A stretch of DNA of 35,522 nucleotides from an uncultured Hyphomicrobiaceae bacterium (GTDB taxonomy: Bacteria; Pseudomonadota; Alphaproteobacteria; Rhizobiales; Hyphomicrobiaceae), in contig CALMPK010000217.1 in assembly GCA_937873575.1 (NCBI GenBank), positions 1 to 35,522 on the forward strand, written 5' to 3'. Below, in pieces: positions 24,713-32,096 of this stretch; position 1 is the first letter of the stretch, and every line of letters starts with the position of its first letter. The notes below the pieces were generated by a model. That model was not told the DNA's origin. It saw only the letters and a list, made by a program, of their open reading frames with translations, and did not search any database. The translations under genes were made by a program, and so were the position numbers.

Positions 24713-25567
24713 TCAACGCCAGGCGAGTACGATCGGCGAAATCTGCAGCTTGGCGGCCTCGGGATTGGGGTGAACCCGTGCCTGCCCGACGAAACCGATG
24801 GACGCCAGCACGCCCTCGATTTCGATGGGATTCTCCTTGCTCAATTGCAGACGTCGCTCGTTGACGACCAGGTCGCCGTTCACCCAAACCTTCAGACTGC
24901 CATCCTGCGCGCCCGGCGCGTTCACGACCAACTCCTGCTCGACCGTGTTCCAGCGACCGCGCCCGAACACCTTGTCGCGTGTCGTGAACGAACGGCCATT
25001 GGCCGCTTGGATAGCAGGCGCGCGTGCGTGGATCTCGGACGTGCCTTCCCGTTGCCACTTGGTACGCACGCGCAGGCCAGCCGAAGACGGCGTCGCCCCG
25101 CTGCTGCCGACCTCGTTGCCGTAGAAGCCGGGAAGATACCCGCCGGGTCCGAAATCGAAGTTGACCGGCATCCAAACGCTATAGCGCAGGCACGCAGAAC
25201 GCGCGCCGTCGCTGGCGGGATGCCAAGCGAAATCGAGCCCGGACTCAGCCTGACCACCCGGCGCGCTCGCGGAGAGTGCAACCTCCATGGCGACGGGCGA
25301 CGGGCCGCCGCCAACCTCGACGATGCGGGCATTCTGCATGATGCCGACCTCGCCTGCGCCAGCACGCGCTTGCAGCTCTATCGTCGTCAACGGTCGGCCG
25401 TCGCTGGCGTTGAGATCGAAGATGGCGGTGCGCTCGTAGCTCTCCATGCAGCCGGGCACCGGCTTCTCCACGAGCATGTAGGCCACAGCCGAATAGGCCG
25501 CAAGCAACAGGACCATGCCCCCCGCGCCGAACTTGACGATCGTATCGACCGAAGTCTTTCGCGACAT
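24713..25567 (-). CDS. Membrane-anchored polysaccharide lyase family 14-like protein
   Basis: A 284-residue protein with an N-terminal membrane anchor (about residues 8-28, IVKFGAGGMVLLLAAYSAVA) and a jelly-roll extracytoplasmic domain resembling PL14 alginate/glucuronan lyases. Diagnostic stretches are LRYSVWMPVNFDFGPGGYLP followed by GFYG (family pattern GGKLPGL-G), RVRTKWQREGTSEIHAR, and GRWNTVEQELVVNAPG followed by DGSLKVWVNGDLVV. The start at 25567 follows GAGGAAG; a start at 25591 would add eight residues without a clear site. Four cysteines or fewer are present, so it is not a haem protein. Catalysis is unproven; many relatives are only called lyase-like. It could act on the cell's own or environmental polysaccharide. 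Confidence 0.65.
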   Translation of the reverse strand: MSRKTSVDTIVKFGAGGMVLLLAAYSAVAYMLVEKPVPGCMESYERTAIFDLNASDGRPLTTIELQARAGAGEVGIMQNARIVEVGGGPSPVAMEVALSASAPGGQAESGLDFAWHPASDGARSACLRYSVWMPVNFDFGPGGYLPGFYGNEVGSSGATPSSAGLRVRTKWQREGTSEIHARAPAIQAANGRSFTTRDKVFGRGRWNTVEQELVVNAPGAQDGSLKVWVNGDLVVNERRLQLSKENPIEIEGVLASIGFVGQARVHPNPEAAKLQISPIVLAWR

Positions 25568-26168
25568 GCCATCTTCCTCGTTGCGCGACATCTGCCGCCG
25601 AGCCAGCGACTTGGCGGGCTCTGCACCGCAGCAAGACTCTAGCGACGAATTCTTAGCGGAAGGCTTAGAGAGGCACGCGCCGTGCCGGGTACGGCACCGA
25701 ACATCTGCCGAACTTGCACCGCTTCGGCACGCGCCGAAAGCAACCGGCTACCGCTCAATTGAAAAGCGGCAGGAGCGGTCCGCCCGGACACCGCTCCCAC
25801 CGCACCGCTGCCAAGCGATCACGTAATGGACGAGCTTCGAGAAACGCGCGCCGATCGCATCGTCTCGCCAACCACCGGCGAGGCAGAGATATCGAGCGGG
25901 CCGCCACAACGCTTTCGCGTTATCGTCGAATTGTCGCCCTTCGATTTCGAACTTATCAACACCGCATGAAGCGACGTTTGACGTCACTGCCGCACTTCTC
26001 GTCAAACCCGTTTCAAATTTTATCGACCTTGCTCGCCGATCCACCTCGCAGGGCAGGCGCATCGCGCATCGACATGATGCGACGGTGAGGCGACGATCTC
26101 AGCGCACTTGCCGGCCTTCGCCAAACCTTGCGCGCATCGAAGACCTGCCGCGAAGGGTGTGCCTCACC
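25568..26168. other. Intergenic region (about 600 bp), no gene seen
   Basis: No reading frame here has convincing codon use or family resemblance on either strand. A small dyad GTGCCG-N4-CGGCAC lies at 25682-25697. The stretch around 25960-26040 is relatively AT-rich. The promoter of the lyase-like gene should be near 25600-25680. The flavoprotein gene ends at 26169 with no clear terminator. Confidence 0.5.
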
Positions 26169-27560
26169 TCATGCGAGGATCTTGCCGGGATTGAGGATGC
26201 CATCCGGATCGAGCGCGGCCTTGATCGCGCGCATCGCAGCGATGCCGCCGGCACCCGCCTCCTTCTCGAGATAGGCGATCTTGCCCTGGCCGATGCCGTG
26301 CTCGCCGGTGCACGTGCCGTCCATCGCGATGGCGCGCTCGGCGAGACGCCGCAGCATCTCGTCGAGCGCCGCCATCTCCCGCGCATCGTCCGTATCGACA
26401 ACCGGTGTCGCATGGAAGTTTCCATCGCCGACGTGACCGACGATGGGGCAGATGAGCCCGAGCCGACGGATGTCGTCCTCCGTCTCGGCGATGCACGCCG
26501 CGAGCCGCGAGATCGGCACGCAGACGTCCGTCGCCAGCGTCTTGCGGCCGGGCCACGCGGACTTCGTCGCCCAATAAGCATCGTGACGCGCCTTCCAAAG
26601 GCGCCGCCGCTCCTCCTCCGCTTCAGCCGCCTCGAAACCCTGCGCGCCGTTCGCTTCGGCGATGGCGCGGAACGCTTCGACTTGCTCGGCGACACCCGTA
26701 CCGCTGCCATGGAATTCGACGAACAGCGTCGGTGCTTCGGCGAGGGACAACTTGGAATGCAAGTTGACCGCACGGATCTGCAGCGGATCGAGCAGCTCGA
26801 TGCGGGCGAGACCAAGACCAAGCTGGATCGCCTCGATGGTCGCCGACGCCGCGCCCGCCAGCGCCTCGAACGGAACGACGGCGGCGACGATGCGCTCGGG
26901 AATGCCGTAGAGCCGCAACGTCAGTTGGGTGACGATGCCGAGCGTTCCCTCCGAGCCCACCAACAACCGTGTGAGGTCGTAACCCGCAGCCGACTTGCGT
27001 GCCCGCCCGCCCGTCTTGACGACGGTGCCGTCCGCCATCACCGCCGTGACCGACACCACGTTTTCACGCATGGTGCCGTAGCGAACCGCGTTGGTTCCGG
27101 AAGCGCGTGTCGCCGCCATGCCGCCGAGCGTCGCGTGCTCCGCTCCTGGATCGACGGGAAAGAACAGTCCCGTGTCGCGAAGGTGCGTGTTGAGCTGCAC
27201 GCGCGTAACGCCCGCCTCGACCGTCGCGTCGAGGTCGCCCGGATTGACCGCCAGAATGGCCGTCATGCGCGAAAGGTCGAGTGAGATGCCGCCGAAAGGC
27301 GCGTTGACATGGCCTTCGAGCGACGAACCCGCACCGAACGCGATCACTGGGACGCGATGTTCACGCGCCACCCGCATCACCTCGACCACATCCGCCGTGG
27401 CACGCGCGAAGACGACCGCGTCGGGCGGCTGATTCGGAAGGAACGTAATGGTATTGGCATGCTGCTCACGCATCGCCATTCCCGTCTCGACCTGCTCCGG
27501 CATGAGCTGCCGGAGGACACCGACCGCATTTTGAACGGCGTGTTTCGAAAGCTCGACCAT
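26169..27560 (-). CDS. FAD-linked D-lactate dehydrogenase / glycolate oxidase GlcD-type
   Basis: A 463-residue flavoprotein of the vanillyl-alcohol-oxidase (FAD_binding_4) family. The N-terminal FAD domain shows VIAFGAGSSLEGHVN, DPGAEHATLGGMAATRASG and GSEGTLGIVTQLTLR. The C-terminal FAD-oxidase domain has PIVGHVGDGNFHATPV with the metal/substrate histidines and GTCTGEHGIGQGK, ending LDPDGILNPGKIL. This pattern fits cytochrome-linked D-lactate dehydrogenase or a 2-hydroxyacid dehydrogenase close to GlcD; glcE/glcF partners are absent nearby, favouring a single-subunit D-lactate type. The start at 27560 is preceded by GGGGAG; an earlier frame to 27581 is less supported. It diverges from the DUF2541-like gene. 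Confidence 0.88.
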   Translation of the reverse strand: MVELSKHAVQNAVGVLRQLMPEQVETGMAMREQHANTITFLPNQPPDAVVFARATADVVEVMRVAREHRVPVIAFGAGSSLEGHVNAPFGGISLDLSRMTAILAVNPGDLDATVEAGVTRVQLNTHLRDTGLFFPVDPGAEHATLGGMAATRASGTNAVRYGTMRENVVSVTAVMADGTVVKTGGRARKSAAGYDLTRLLVGSEGTLGIVTQLTLRLYGIPERIVAAVVPFEALAGAASATIEAIQLGLGLARIELLDPLQIRAVNLHSKLSLAEAPTLFVEFHGSGTGVAEQVEAFRAIAEANGAQGFEAAEAEEERRRLWKARHDAYWATKSAWPGRKTLATDVCVPISRLAACIAETEDDIRRLGLICPIVGHVGDGNFHATPVVDTDDAREMAALDEMLRRLAERAIAMDGTCTGEHGIGQGKIAYLEKEAGAGGIAAMRAIKAALDPDGILNPGKILA

Positions 27561-27731
27561 CACAACTCCCCGACTTCGCATCGTGCCCGCCAGGCACAGA
27601 AGTTTCCTCTATTCGAACAGACTCTCTGCCCCATTCCAACGCAGAATCGTCTTTTTTCCTGCAAGCCGAGCGACTACGGTGCACACAGCCGAAAAGGCTT
27701 TCGCGCTCGTACCCTGGAGGGAGATCCCACC

Positions 27732-28910
27732 GTGCTTAGAAGTTTCAAATTGCTGCTGGCGACGGCGTTTGCCGTTCTGCTCGCGCTACCCGCGTCCGCG
27801 CAGCGCGGACAGAAGGATTGGGTCCTGCTCGGCGAGCAGACCGTCGGCTTCCGCGTCGACCGTGACGTCATCAACGTCGGCAACGGCGGGGCCCGCTTCT
27901 CGGAGCTGCGCATCGTCGCCGAGCGCAATGACGTGCACCTGATGGCGCTGCGCCTCGTCTATCAGAACGGTTTCGCGGAGGACGTCCGCGTCGACAAGCT
28001 GCTGCGGCCGGGCACGGATGCGCTGCCTGTCGATCTGCGTGGCGAGCGCAGCTTCCTGCGCCAGATCGAACTCACCTATCGCGCCCGCCCGAGCTTCGAG
28101 GGCCGCGCCATCGTCAAGGTCTACGGTGAGTTGCGTGGCGGCGGCGGCAAGCCGTTCGACGTCATCGAGAGCCAGCGTGTCGATCGCGACGACCGTGTCG
28201 TTACCTTCGATGTCGGCCGCCGCGAGGGTCGTTTCGCCGCCCTTCGTTTTCGTGCCGACGACGGCAGCGTCCGCATCAAGTCTGTCCGCATCGTCTTCGG
28301 CAACGGCGAAAACCAGATCGTCACGGTCGAGGATCGTCTCGAGCAGGGTGACCAGACCCGCGTCATCGATCTCGCCGGTGAGCGTCGCTTCATCCGTCGC
28401 GTCGATGTCGAGGCGCATGCGGGCCGCGACAGCCGTGGCGGTGCCCGCCTGACGCTGCTCGGACAGCAGGGTGACGGACGTCCGGACGACCGCGGTCCGC
28501 CGCCAGAGCGCGGCCGTGACGAGTGGGTCACGCTCGGCACGCAGAAAGCGGCGATGCTCGAGGCCGACAACGACACTTTCAAAGTCGGCCGCGAAGCCGG
28601 TACGTTCCGCGCCATCCGTGCCTACGTGGAAAAGCAGGAAGTGCGCTTCTACGGCATGACCATCCGCTACGGCAACGGCGAGACGGAAGATGTGCCGCTG
28701 AACGGCGTCATCCGGCCGGGCGAGTATTCGCAGGCGTTCGACTTGCGCGGGCGTGACCGCTTCATCGAAAGCATCTCGTTCCGGTACCGCTCGAAGCTCA
28801 GCTTCAAGGGCAGCGGCCGCGTCGAGATCCAGGGTCTCAAGCACGGCCCTTATCGCGATCTGGACGGCGATCGCGGCCGTGACCGTGACCGCGGCCGCGA
28901 CAGGCGCTGA
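27732..28910 (+). CDS. Secreted protein with three DUF2541-like repeats
   Basis: A 392-residue exported protein. The signal peptide is KLLLATAFAVLLALPASA (cleavage after residue 23 or so). Three internal repeats of about 100 residues follow: the first opens WVLLGEQTVGFRVDRDVINV, the third EWVTLGTQKAAMLEADNDTF, and the middle one lacks that opening. Each has a block like LRLVYQNGFAEDV / VRIVFGNGENQIV / MTIRYGNGETEDV and a later block DLRGERSFLRQIEL / DLAGERRFIRRVDV / DLRGRDRFIESISF. The pattern is beta-rich, as in DUF2541. The C-terminus is a charged Arg-Asp repeat (DRGRDRDRGRDRR). GTG at 27732 is preceded by GGAGGGAG. The function of the family is unknown. Confidence 0.82.
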   Translation: MLRSFKLLLATAFAVLLALPASAQRGQKDWVLLGEQTVGFRVDRDVINVGNGGARFSELRIVAERNDVHLMALRLVYQNGFAEDVRVDKLLRPGTDALPVDLRGERSFLRQIELTYRARPSFEGRAIVKVYGELRGGGGKPFDVIESQRVDRDDRVVTFDVGRREGRFAALRFRADDGSVRIKSVRIVFGNGENQIVTVEDRLEQGDQTRVIDLAGERRFIRRVDVEAHAGRDSRGGARLTLLGQQGDGRPDDRGPPPERGRDEWVTLGTQKAAMLEADNDTFKVGREAGTFRAIRAYVEKQEVRFYGMTIRYGNGETEDVPLNGVIRPGEYSQAFDLRGRDRFIESISFRYRSKLSFKGSGRVEIQGLKHGPYRDLDGDRGRDRDRGRDRR

Positions 28911-28927
28911 AACGATCGCATGTGACA

Positions 28928-28963
28928 GGTTCGGGCTTACCCCATCGAGGGTTTGCCCGAACC
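28928..28963 (+). terminator. Hairpin after DUF2541-like gene
   Basis: GGTTCGGGC (28928-28936) and GCCCGAACC (28955-28963) form a perfect 9-bp stem with an 18-base loop, 18 bases after the stop codon. The following CCTCTTG is only weakly T-rich. Confidence 0.55.
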
Positions 28964-29100
28964 CCTCTTGCGACGTAGCGAGCCGGCTGAGGTCACCTGC
29001 CGCGATGGCTGTCAGCATTTGATTGGCTGAGAGCAGTAGGCAGCATGTCGACGGATGAGGCCCGCGCGCGCTGGATCCCAGCACCGAAGCCGACAAAGAG

Positions 29101-29127
29101 AAAGGGCGCCCAGCGGGCGCCCTTTTT
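29101..29127. terminator. Strong bidirectional terminator before rplS end
   Basis: AAAGGGCGCCC (29101-29111) pairs perfectly with GGGCGCCCTTT (29115-29125) around a 3-base loop. TTTTT lies on the + strand side, and TTTCTCTTT on the - strand side. It is placed to end rplS (stop at 29173) and to back up the terminator of the DUF2541-like gene. Confidence 0.88.
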
Positions 29128-29172
29128 GCAATTCGGGTTTGTCGCGAACCGAGCCGCGCAGGCGGGGCTATC

Positions 29173-29826
29173 TCAGCCCTTCGCCTCGTCCTCGGCCGGA
29201 ACCTCGCCGGCGGTCGCCTCGGCGATCAGGCGCTGCGCCTGACCGACCCAGTCTTCCTTCTCGATGCGGCCACCGAGCTGCAGCGCCTCGTCGACGTTGG
29301 CGATGTCGTCGTCCGACAGGTTGGCGACCTGGTCGAGCTTGAAGAGGTTGAGCTGCTTCAGGCGCGCGAACAGATCCGCGTCGATACCCGTGATCTTCGT
29401 CAGATCCTCGGCCTCGCCCTTCGGCTTCTTGAAGCCCTTCCAGGCGGCGTTGAGGCGGCGCGCACGCGCGTCGGTGCGCTCGACGATGCGCGCGGACTTA
29501 CCGCGGCGGCCACGCAGGTAGTAGAGCTTCGCGCGGCGGACGCGGCCGCGGCGGATGACCTCGATGGCGGTCACGAACGGCGAGTAGATCGGGAACACGC
29601 GCTCCACGCCCTCGCCATAGGAAATCTTGCGGACGGTGAAGCTCTCGTTGATGCCGGCGCCCGAGCGCGAGATGCAAACGCCCTCGTAGGCCTGGTTGCG
29701 GGTGGTGTTACCCTCGACCACTTTGACGAGAACCTTGAGCGTGTCGCCGGGGCCGAACTCCGGCACGCCGCGCTTCGCCGTAATGGACTTGATCTGCTCG
29801 AGTTCGAGCTCCTGAATGATGTTCAT
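29173..29826 (-). CDS. rplS: Ribosomal protein L19 with C-terminal helix-hairpin-helix extension
   Basis: A 217-residue protein. Residues 1 to about 118 are a standard L19 ([24 protein letters not shown], with [20 protein letters not shown] and [18 protein letters not shown]), located at the 30S-50S interface. L19 is normally about 115-125 residues. Here an acidic/charged linker leads to a helix-hairpin-helix-like tail (about 141-205: [40 protein letters not shown], then [13 protein letters not shown]). A similar tail is known on ribosomal protein L21 of many alphaproteobacteria. ATG at 29826 begins the canonical MNIIQELE. Unlike the common rpsP-rimM-trmD-rplS operon, rplS here stands alone, divergent from a histidine kinase gene. 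Confidence 0.95.
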   Translation of the reverse strand: MNIIQELELEQIKSITAKRGVPEFGPGDTLKVLVKVVEGNTTRNQAYEGVCISRSGAGINESFTVRKISYGEGVERVFPIYSPFVTAIEVIRRGRVRRAKLYYLRGRRGKSARIVERTDARARRLNAAWKGFKKPKGEAEDLTKITGIDADLFARLKQLNLFKLDQVANLSDDDIANVDEALQLGGRIEKEDWVGQAQRLIAEATAGEVPAEDEAKG

Positions 29827-30153
29827 TGCTTCGGTCCTTGATTGTCCATCAATGCAGAGGAGCCACGTGACACATCCAGGCTTTCGGCCTGGATGGGCGC
29901 GGCTCGTGCGGCCCCTTTTGCGGGGCGTCCCAGCTCGTGGGGAATTCGAGTGCGCTGCTCATAGCCGAAACGAGAGGCGCTGTCGAGCCGGGCATGCGGC
30001 GGACGACCTGGGTTGCATCGGCGCCCGGGATTCGGCCCCATGAGCGCTTTTCCCTGCCTTTCTGGTGCCTCCGGGGCGCTGGCTCAAATCGCGGATGGAC
30101 GCGGCCGACCGACGCAGATAACACCGTTTTTCAGCAACGAGGCTTCTCCGTCC
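29827..30153. promoter_or_regulatory. Divergent intergenic region; structured rplS leader
   Basis: A gap of about 327 bases between rplS and the histidine kinase. On the rplS side are two hairpins (29873-29895 and 29911-29926), suggesting a structured mRNA leader or autoregulatory site. No confident promoter hexamers were identified for either gene. Confidence 0.5.
29873..29895 (-). promoter_or_regulatory. Hairpin in rplS 5' leader
   Basis: CATCCAGGC and GCCTGGATG form a perfect 9-bp stem with a 5-base loop (CGAAA in the transcript), 47 bases before the rplS start. A second, shorter hairpin (GCCCC-N6-GGGGC, 29911-29926) precedes it. Ribosomal protein genes are often autoregulated through such leaders; this particular case is inferred. 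Confidence 0.5.
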
Positions 30154-31989
30154 ATGCTCGAGACCGCCGCAAGCGCGCCGCGCCAGGCCAATCTGGAGAA
30201 TGTCGCCGAACGGCTCGCCCGGGAGGCGCCGGCGCTCGTGTTGGCGCCCCTCGAAGCACGACTGGTCGCGGCGAACCGTGCCGGCGCCGGGGTGCTCGGC
30301 GTCGCCGCCCCTCTGCCGTTCGACGCCGATATCGCTCTCCCCTCCGCACCTCCACCGGCCAAACGGGGCCGCGGGCGCAAGGATGGCTCCGGCGCGCCAG
30401 CGGAAAAGCCGGCCCCAATCAATTCGGGACATCCTCTCGACAGTGCCATGCCGGCGCTCGTCCAACTCCGGCGGATCGCGGGACGCGGCATGGCAGCAGG
30501 CGAGCCCCGCATCGAGCCCCTGGTCTTCTGGACACCGACCGGCGCCGCGCGGCTTCTCTGTCGCGTGCGCCCGATCGAAGTTGCCGCGCACTGCTCCCGT
30601 CTGCTGATGCTGATCGAGCCGCTCGACGCGGGTTTCACTCCATTGCCGAATGTCTGCAAGACGGATGGAGAACAACTCCCGGGCGTCCATCGCAGGCCGG
30701 CTCGGGCACGGCCCGATGCGTTCGACTGGCCGGCGGAGACCGACGATAACGACGCTCGCCTGGCCGAGACCACCGCATCAGGGGCCACCGAGGCCGAGAC
30801 CAGCGAAGGCGAGACCGTTACGCGGCACGCCACCGGCGGAGACGCCCCCCCGCTACGCGATGCGGCCGCGCCGGCACCCTCGTTGCGTTCGACCCCGACT
30901 GTTGGGCCTTCGCCCCCTCGCACCGACGCCGAGATCCTCAAGGCCATCGCCGGCCAGATCTTCGCGGCAAGTAACTCCACTGGCGCCGGTTCCTCGGGCG
31001 GCGCGTCTGCACCTGCGGGTGGCGGGTCACCTGCGGGTGGCGGGTCGGGGGACGAGGGAGACGATAGCCGGGCCGCATCCGCAGCCCCACGACCTGCCGA
31101 CGGCGGGGCTACGCACGATGTCGATGCGAAAGAGAGCGGCCCGGCGACAGGCCGGAATAGCAGCGAAGACGCGGAGCGCACGCACGATGCTGCTCCGCCA
31201 TCCCTTGCCGCGCACGCCCTCTCCGACGGCACCGACGCCCTCGCACAAACCGAAGCCCCGGAGCCCGATGAGCCAACACGCGCCGTCTCGGCCCGCCGTG
31301 CCCTGACGCGACGTCTCGCGCACGAGCTGAAATCGCCGTTGAGTGCCATCGCCGCCGCATCCGAGATCATGAAGGATCAGCGCTTCGGGTCCATCGGCGA
31401 TGAGCGCTACCTGCGCTATGCGCGCGACATTCACGAGAGCGCACGCCACGCTCTCGACGTGATCCAGCGCATGCTCGGCACCCATGTCGGCGGCGATGCC
31501 ACCCCGGAGCTGGCGTTCGTCAATCTCGACCTCAATGGCCTCGTATCGTCGCTCGTGTCCGCGATGGGGCCGATCGCCACCGACGCTGGAATTCGTCTCG
31601 AACCCGAACTCGCGCCCGGCCTGCCCCTGATCGTCGCCGACACGACCTCGCTGCGACAGATCGTTCACAATCTTCTCGGCAACGCTTTGAAGTTCACGCC
31701 GCCGGGCGGCATCGTCACCGTCTCGACGCGGGCGGCGATCGATGGCCCCTTACATCTCGAAATCGCGGACACGGGCCCCGGCATGTCGGTCGAGGAGATT
31801 GCCCGCATGCTCGACGATGCTGCCACGGCAGAGATCGCTCCACGCAAGGGCGGCGGCCTCGGCATCGGCCTGCCGCTGGTTCGTGCGCTGGCGGCGTCCA
31901 ACGGTGCAGAGCTGAGGCTCGCGCCGCGCGCTTCGGGCGGCCTTGTCGCGACGATCGCGTTTCCAAAAAGCCGTCAGGTGCTGGTATAG
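30154..31989 (+). CDS. Soluble sensor histidine kinase with long disordered linker
   Basis: A 611-residue kinase without membrane helices. The N-terminal region (about 10-160) looks like a degenerate PAS-type sensor split by a basic Pro-rich insert (about 64-90). Residues 190-375 are low-complexity Ala/Gly/Ser/Asp/Glu, including two copies of PAGGGS. The HisKA helix carries His390 in RRLAHELKSPLSAIAAASE. The ATPase domain has the N-box LRQIVHNLLGNALKFTPP, G1 EIADTGPGMS and G2 KGGGLGIGLPLVRAL, so it should be active. ATG at 30154 follows GAGG, though the spacing (11) is long; in-frame ATG 30040 is an alternative. No response regulator is adjacent, so it is an orphan kinase here. PAS-HisKA soluble kinases are common in alphaproteobacterial cell-cycle control; no closer assignment is made. 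Confidence 0.88.
   Translation: MLETAASAPRQANLENVAERLAREAPALVLAPLEARLVAANRAGAGVLGVAAPLPFDADIALPSAPPPAKRGRGRKDGSGAPAEKPAPINSGHPLDSAMPALVQLRRIAGRGMAAGEPRIEPLVFWTPTGAARLLCRVRPIEVAAHCSRLLMLIEPLDAGFTPLPNVCKTDGEQLPGVHRRPARARPDAFDWPAETDDNDARLAETTASGATEAETSEGETVTRHATGGDAPPLRDAAAPAPSLRSTPTVGPSPPRTDAEILKAIAGQIFAASNSTGAGSSGGASAPAGGGSPAGGGSGDEGDDSRAASAAPRPADGGATHDVDAKESGPATGRNSSEDAERTHDAAPPSLAAHALSDGTDALAQTEAPEPDEPTRAVSARRALTRRLAHELKSPLSAIAAASEIMKDQRFGSIGDERYLRYARDIHESARHALDVIQRMLGTHVGGDATPELAFVNLDLNGLVSSLVSAMGPIATDAGIRLEPELAPGLPLIVADTTSLRQIVHNLLGNALKFTPPGGIVTVSTRAAIDGPLHLEIADTGPGMSVEEIARMLDDAATAEIAPRKGGGLGIGLPLVRALAASNGAELRLAPRASGGLVATIAFPKSRQVLV
31011..31046 (+). repeat. Two perfect tandem 18-base repeats in histidine kinase gene
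   Basis: The unit ACCTGCGGGTGGCGGGTC occurs at 31011-31028 and 31029-31046, encoding PAGGGS twice within the flexible linker. It keeps the frame, so copy-number change would only lengthen or shorten the linker. Confidence 0.8.
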
Positions 31990-32002
31990 CGAACGTGCGG
32001 GA

Positions 32003-32025
32003 GCGGGCGACCCCGTTTCGCCCGC
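32003..32025 (+). terminator. Hairpin after histidine kinase gene
   Basis: GCGGGCGA (32003-32010) and TCGCCCGC (32018-32025) form a perfect 8-bp stem with a 7-base loop, 14 bases after the stop codon. There is no T-run, and the next gene starts 72 bases later, so it may not fully terminate. Confidence 0.45.
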
Positions 32026-32096
32026 GTCTCGTCGGCCGCCCGCCGTGGGCGCCGGTCTCGCAATCTCCTTGAGTCCCGACGCGGAACCCGAACGGA

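Noticed and set aside
24427-24864. 145-codon + strand frame through the poly-G hairpin
   Set aside because: Starts in the hairpin, has no ribosome site and overlaps the end of the lyase-like gene on the other strand.
25714-26088. 124-codon frame in the 25.6-26.2 kb gap
   Set aside because: Arg/Ser/His-rich translation, no plausible ribosome site and no family resemblance.
30084-31370. 428-codon - strand open frame
   Set aside because: Antisense to the low-complexity part of the histidine kinase; Ala/Ser/Arg-rich composition only reflects GC content.
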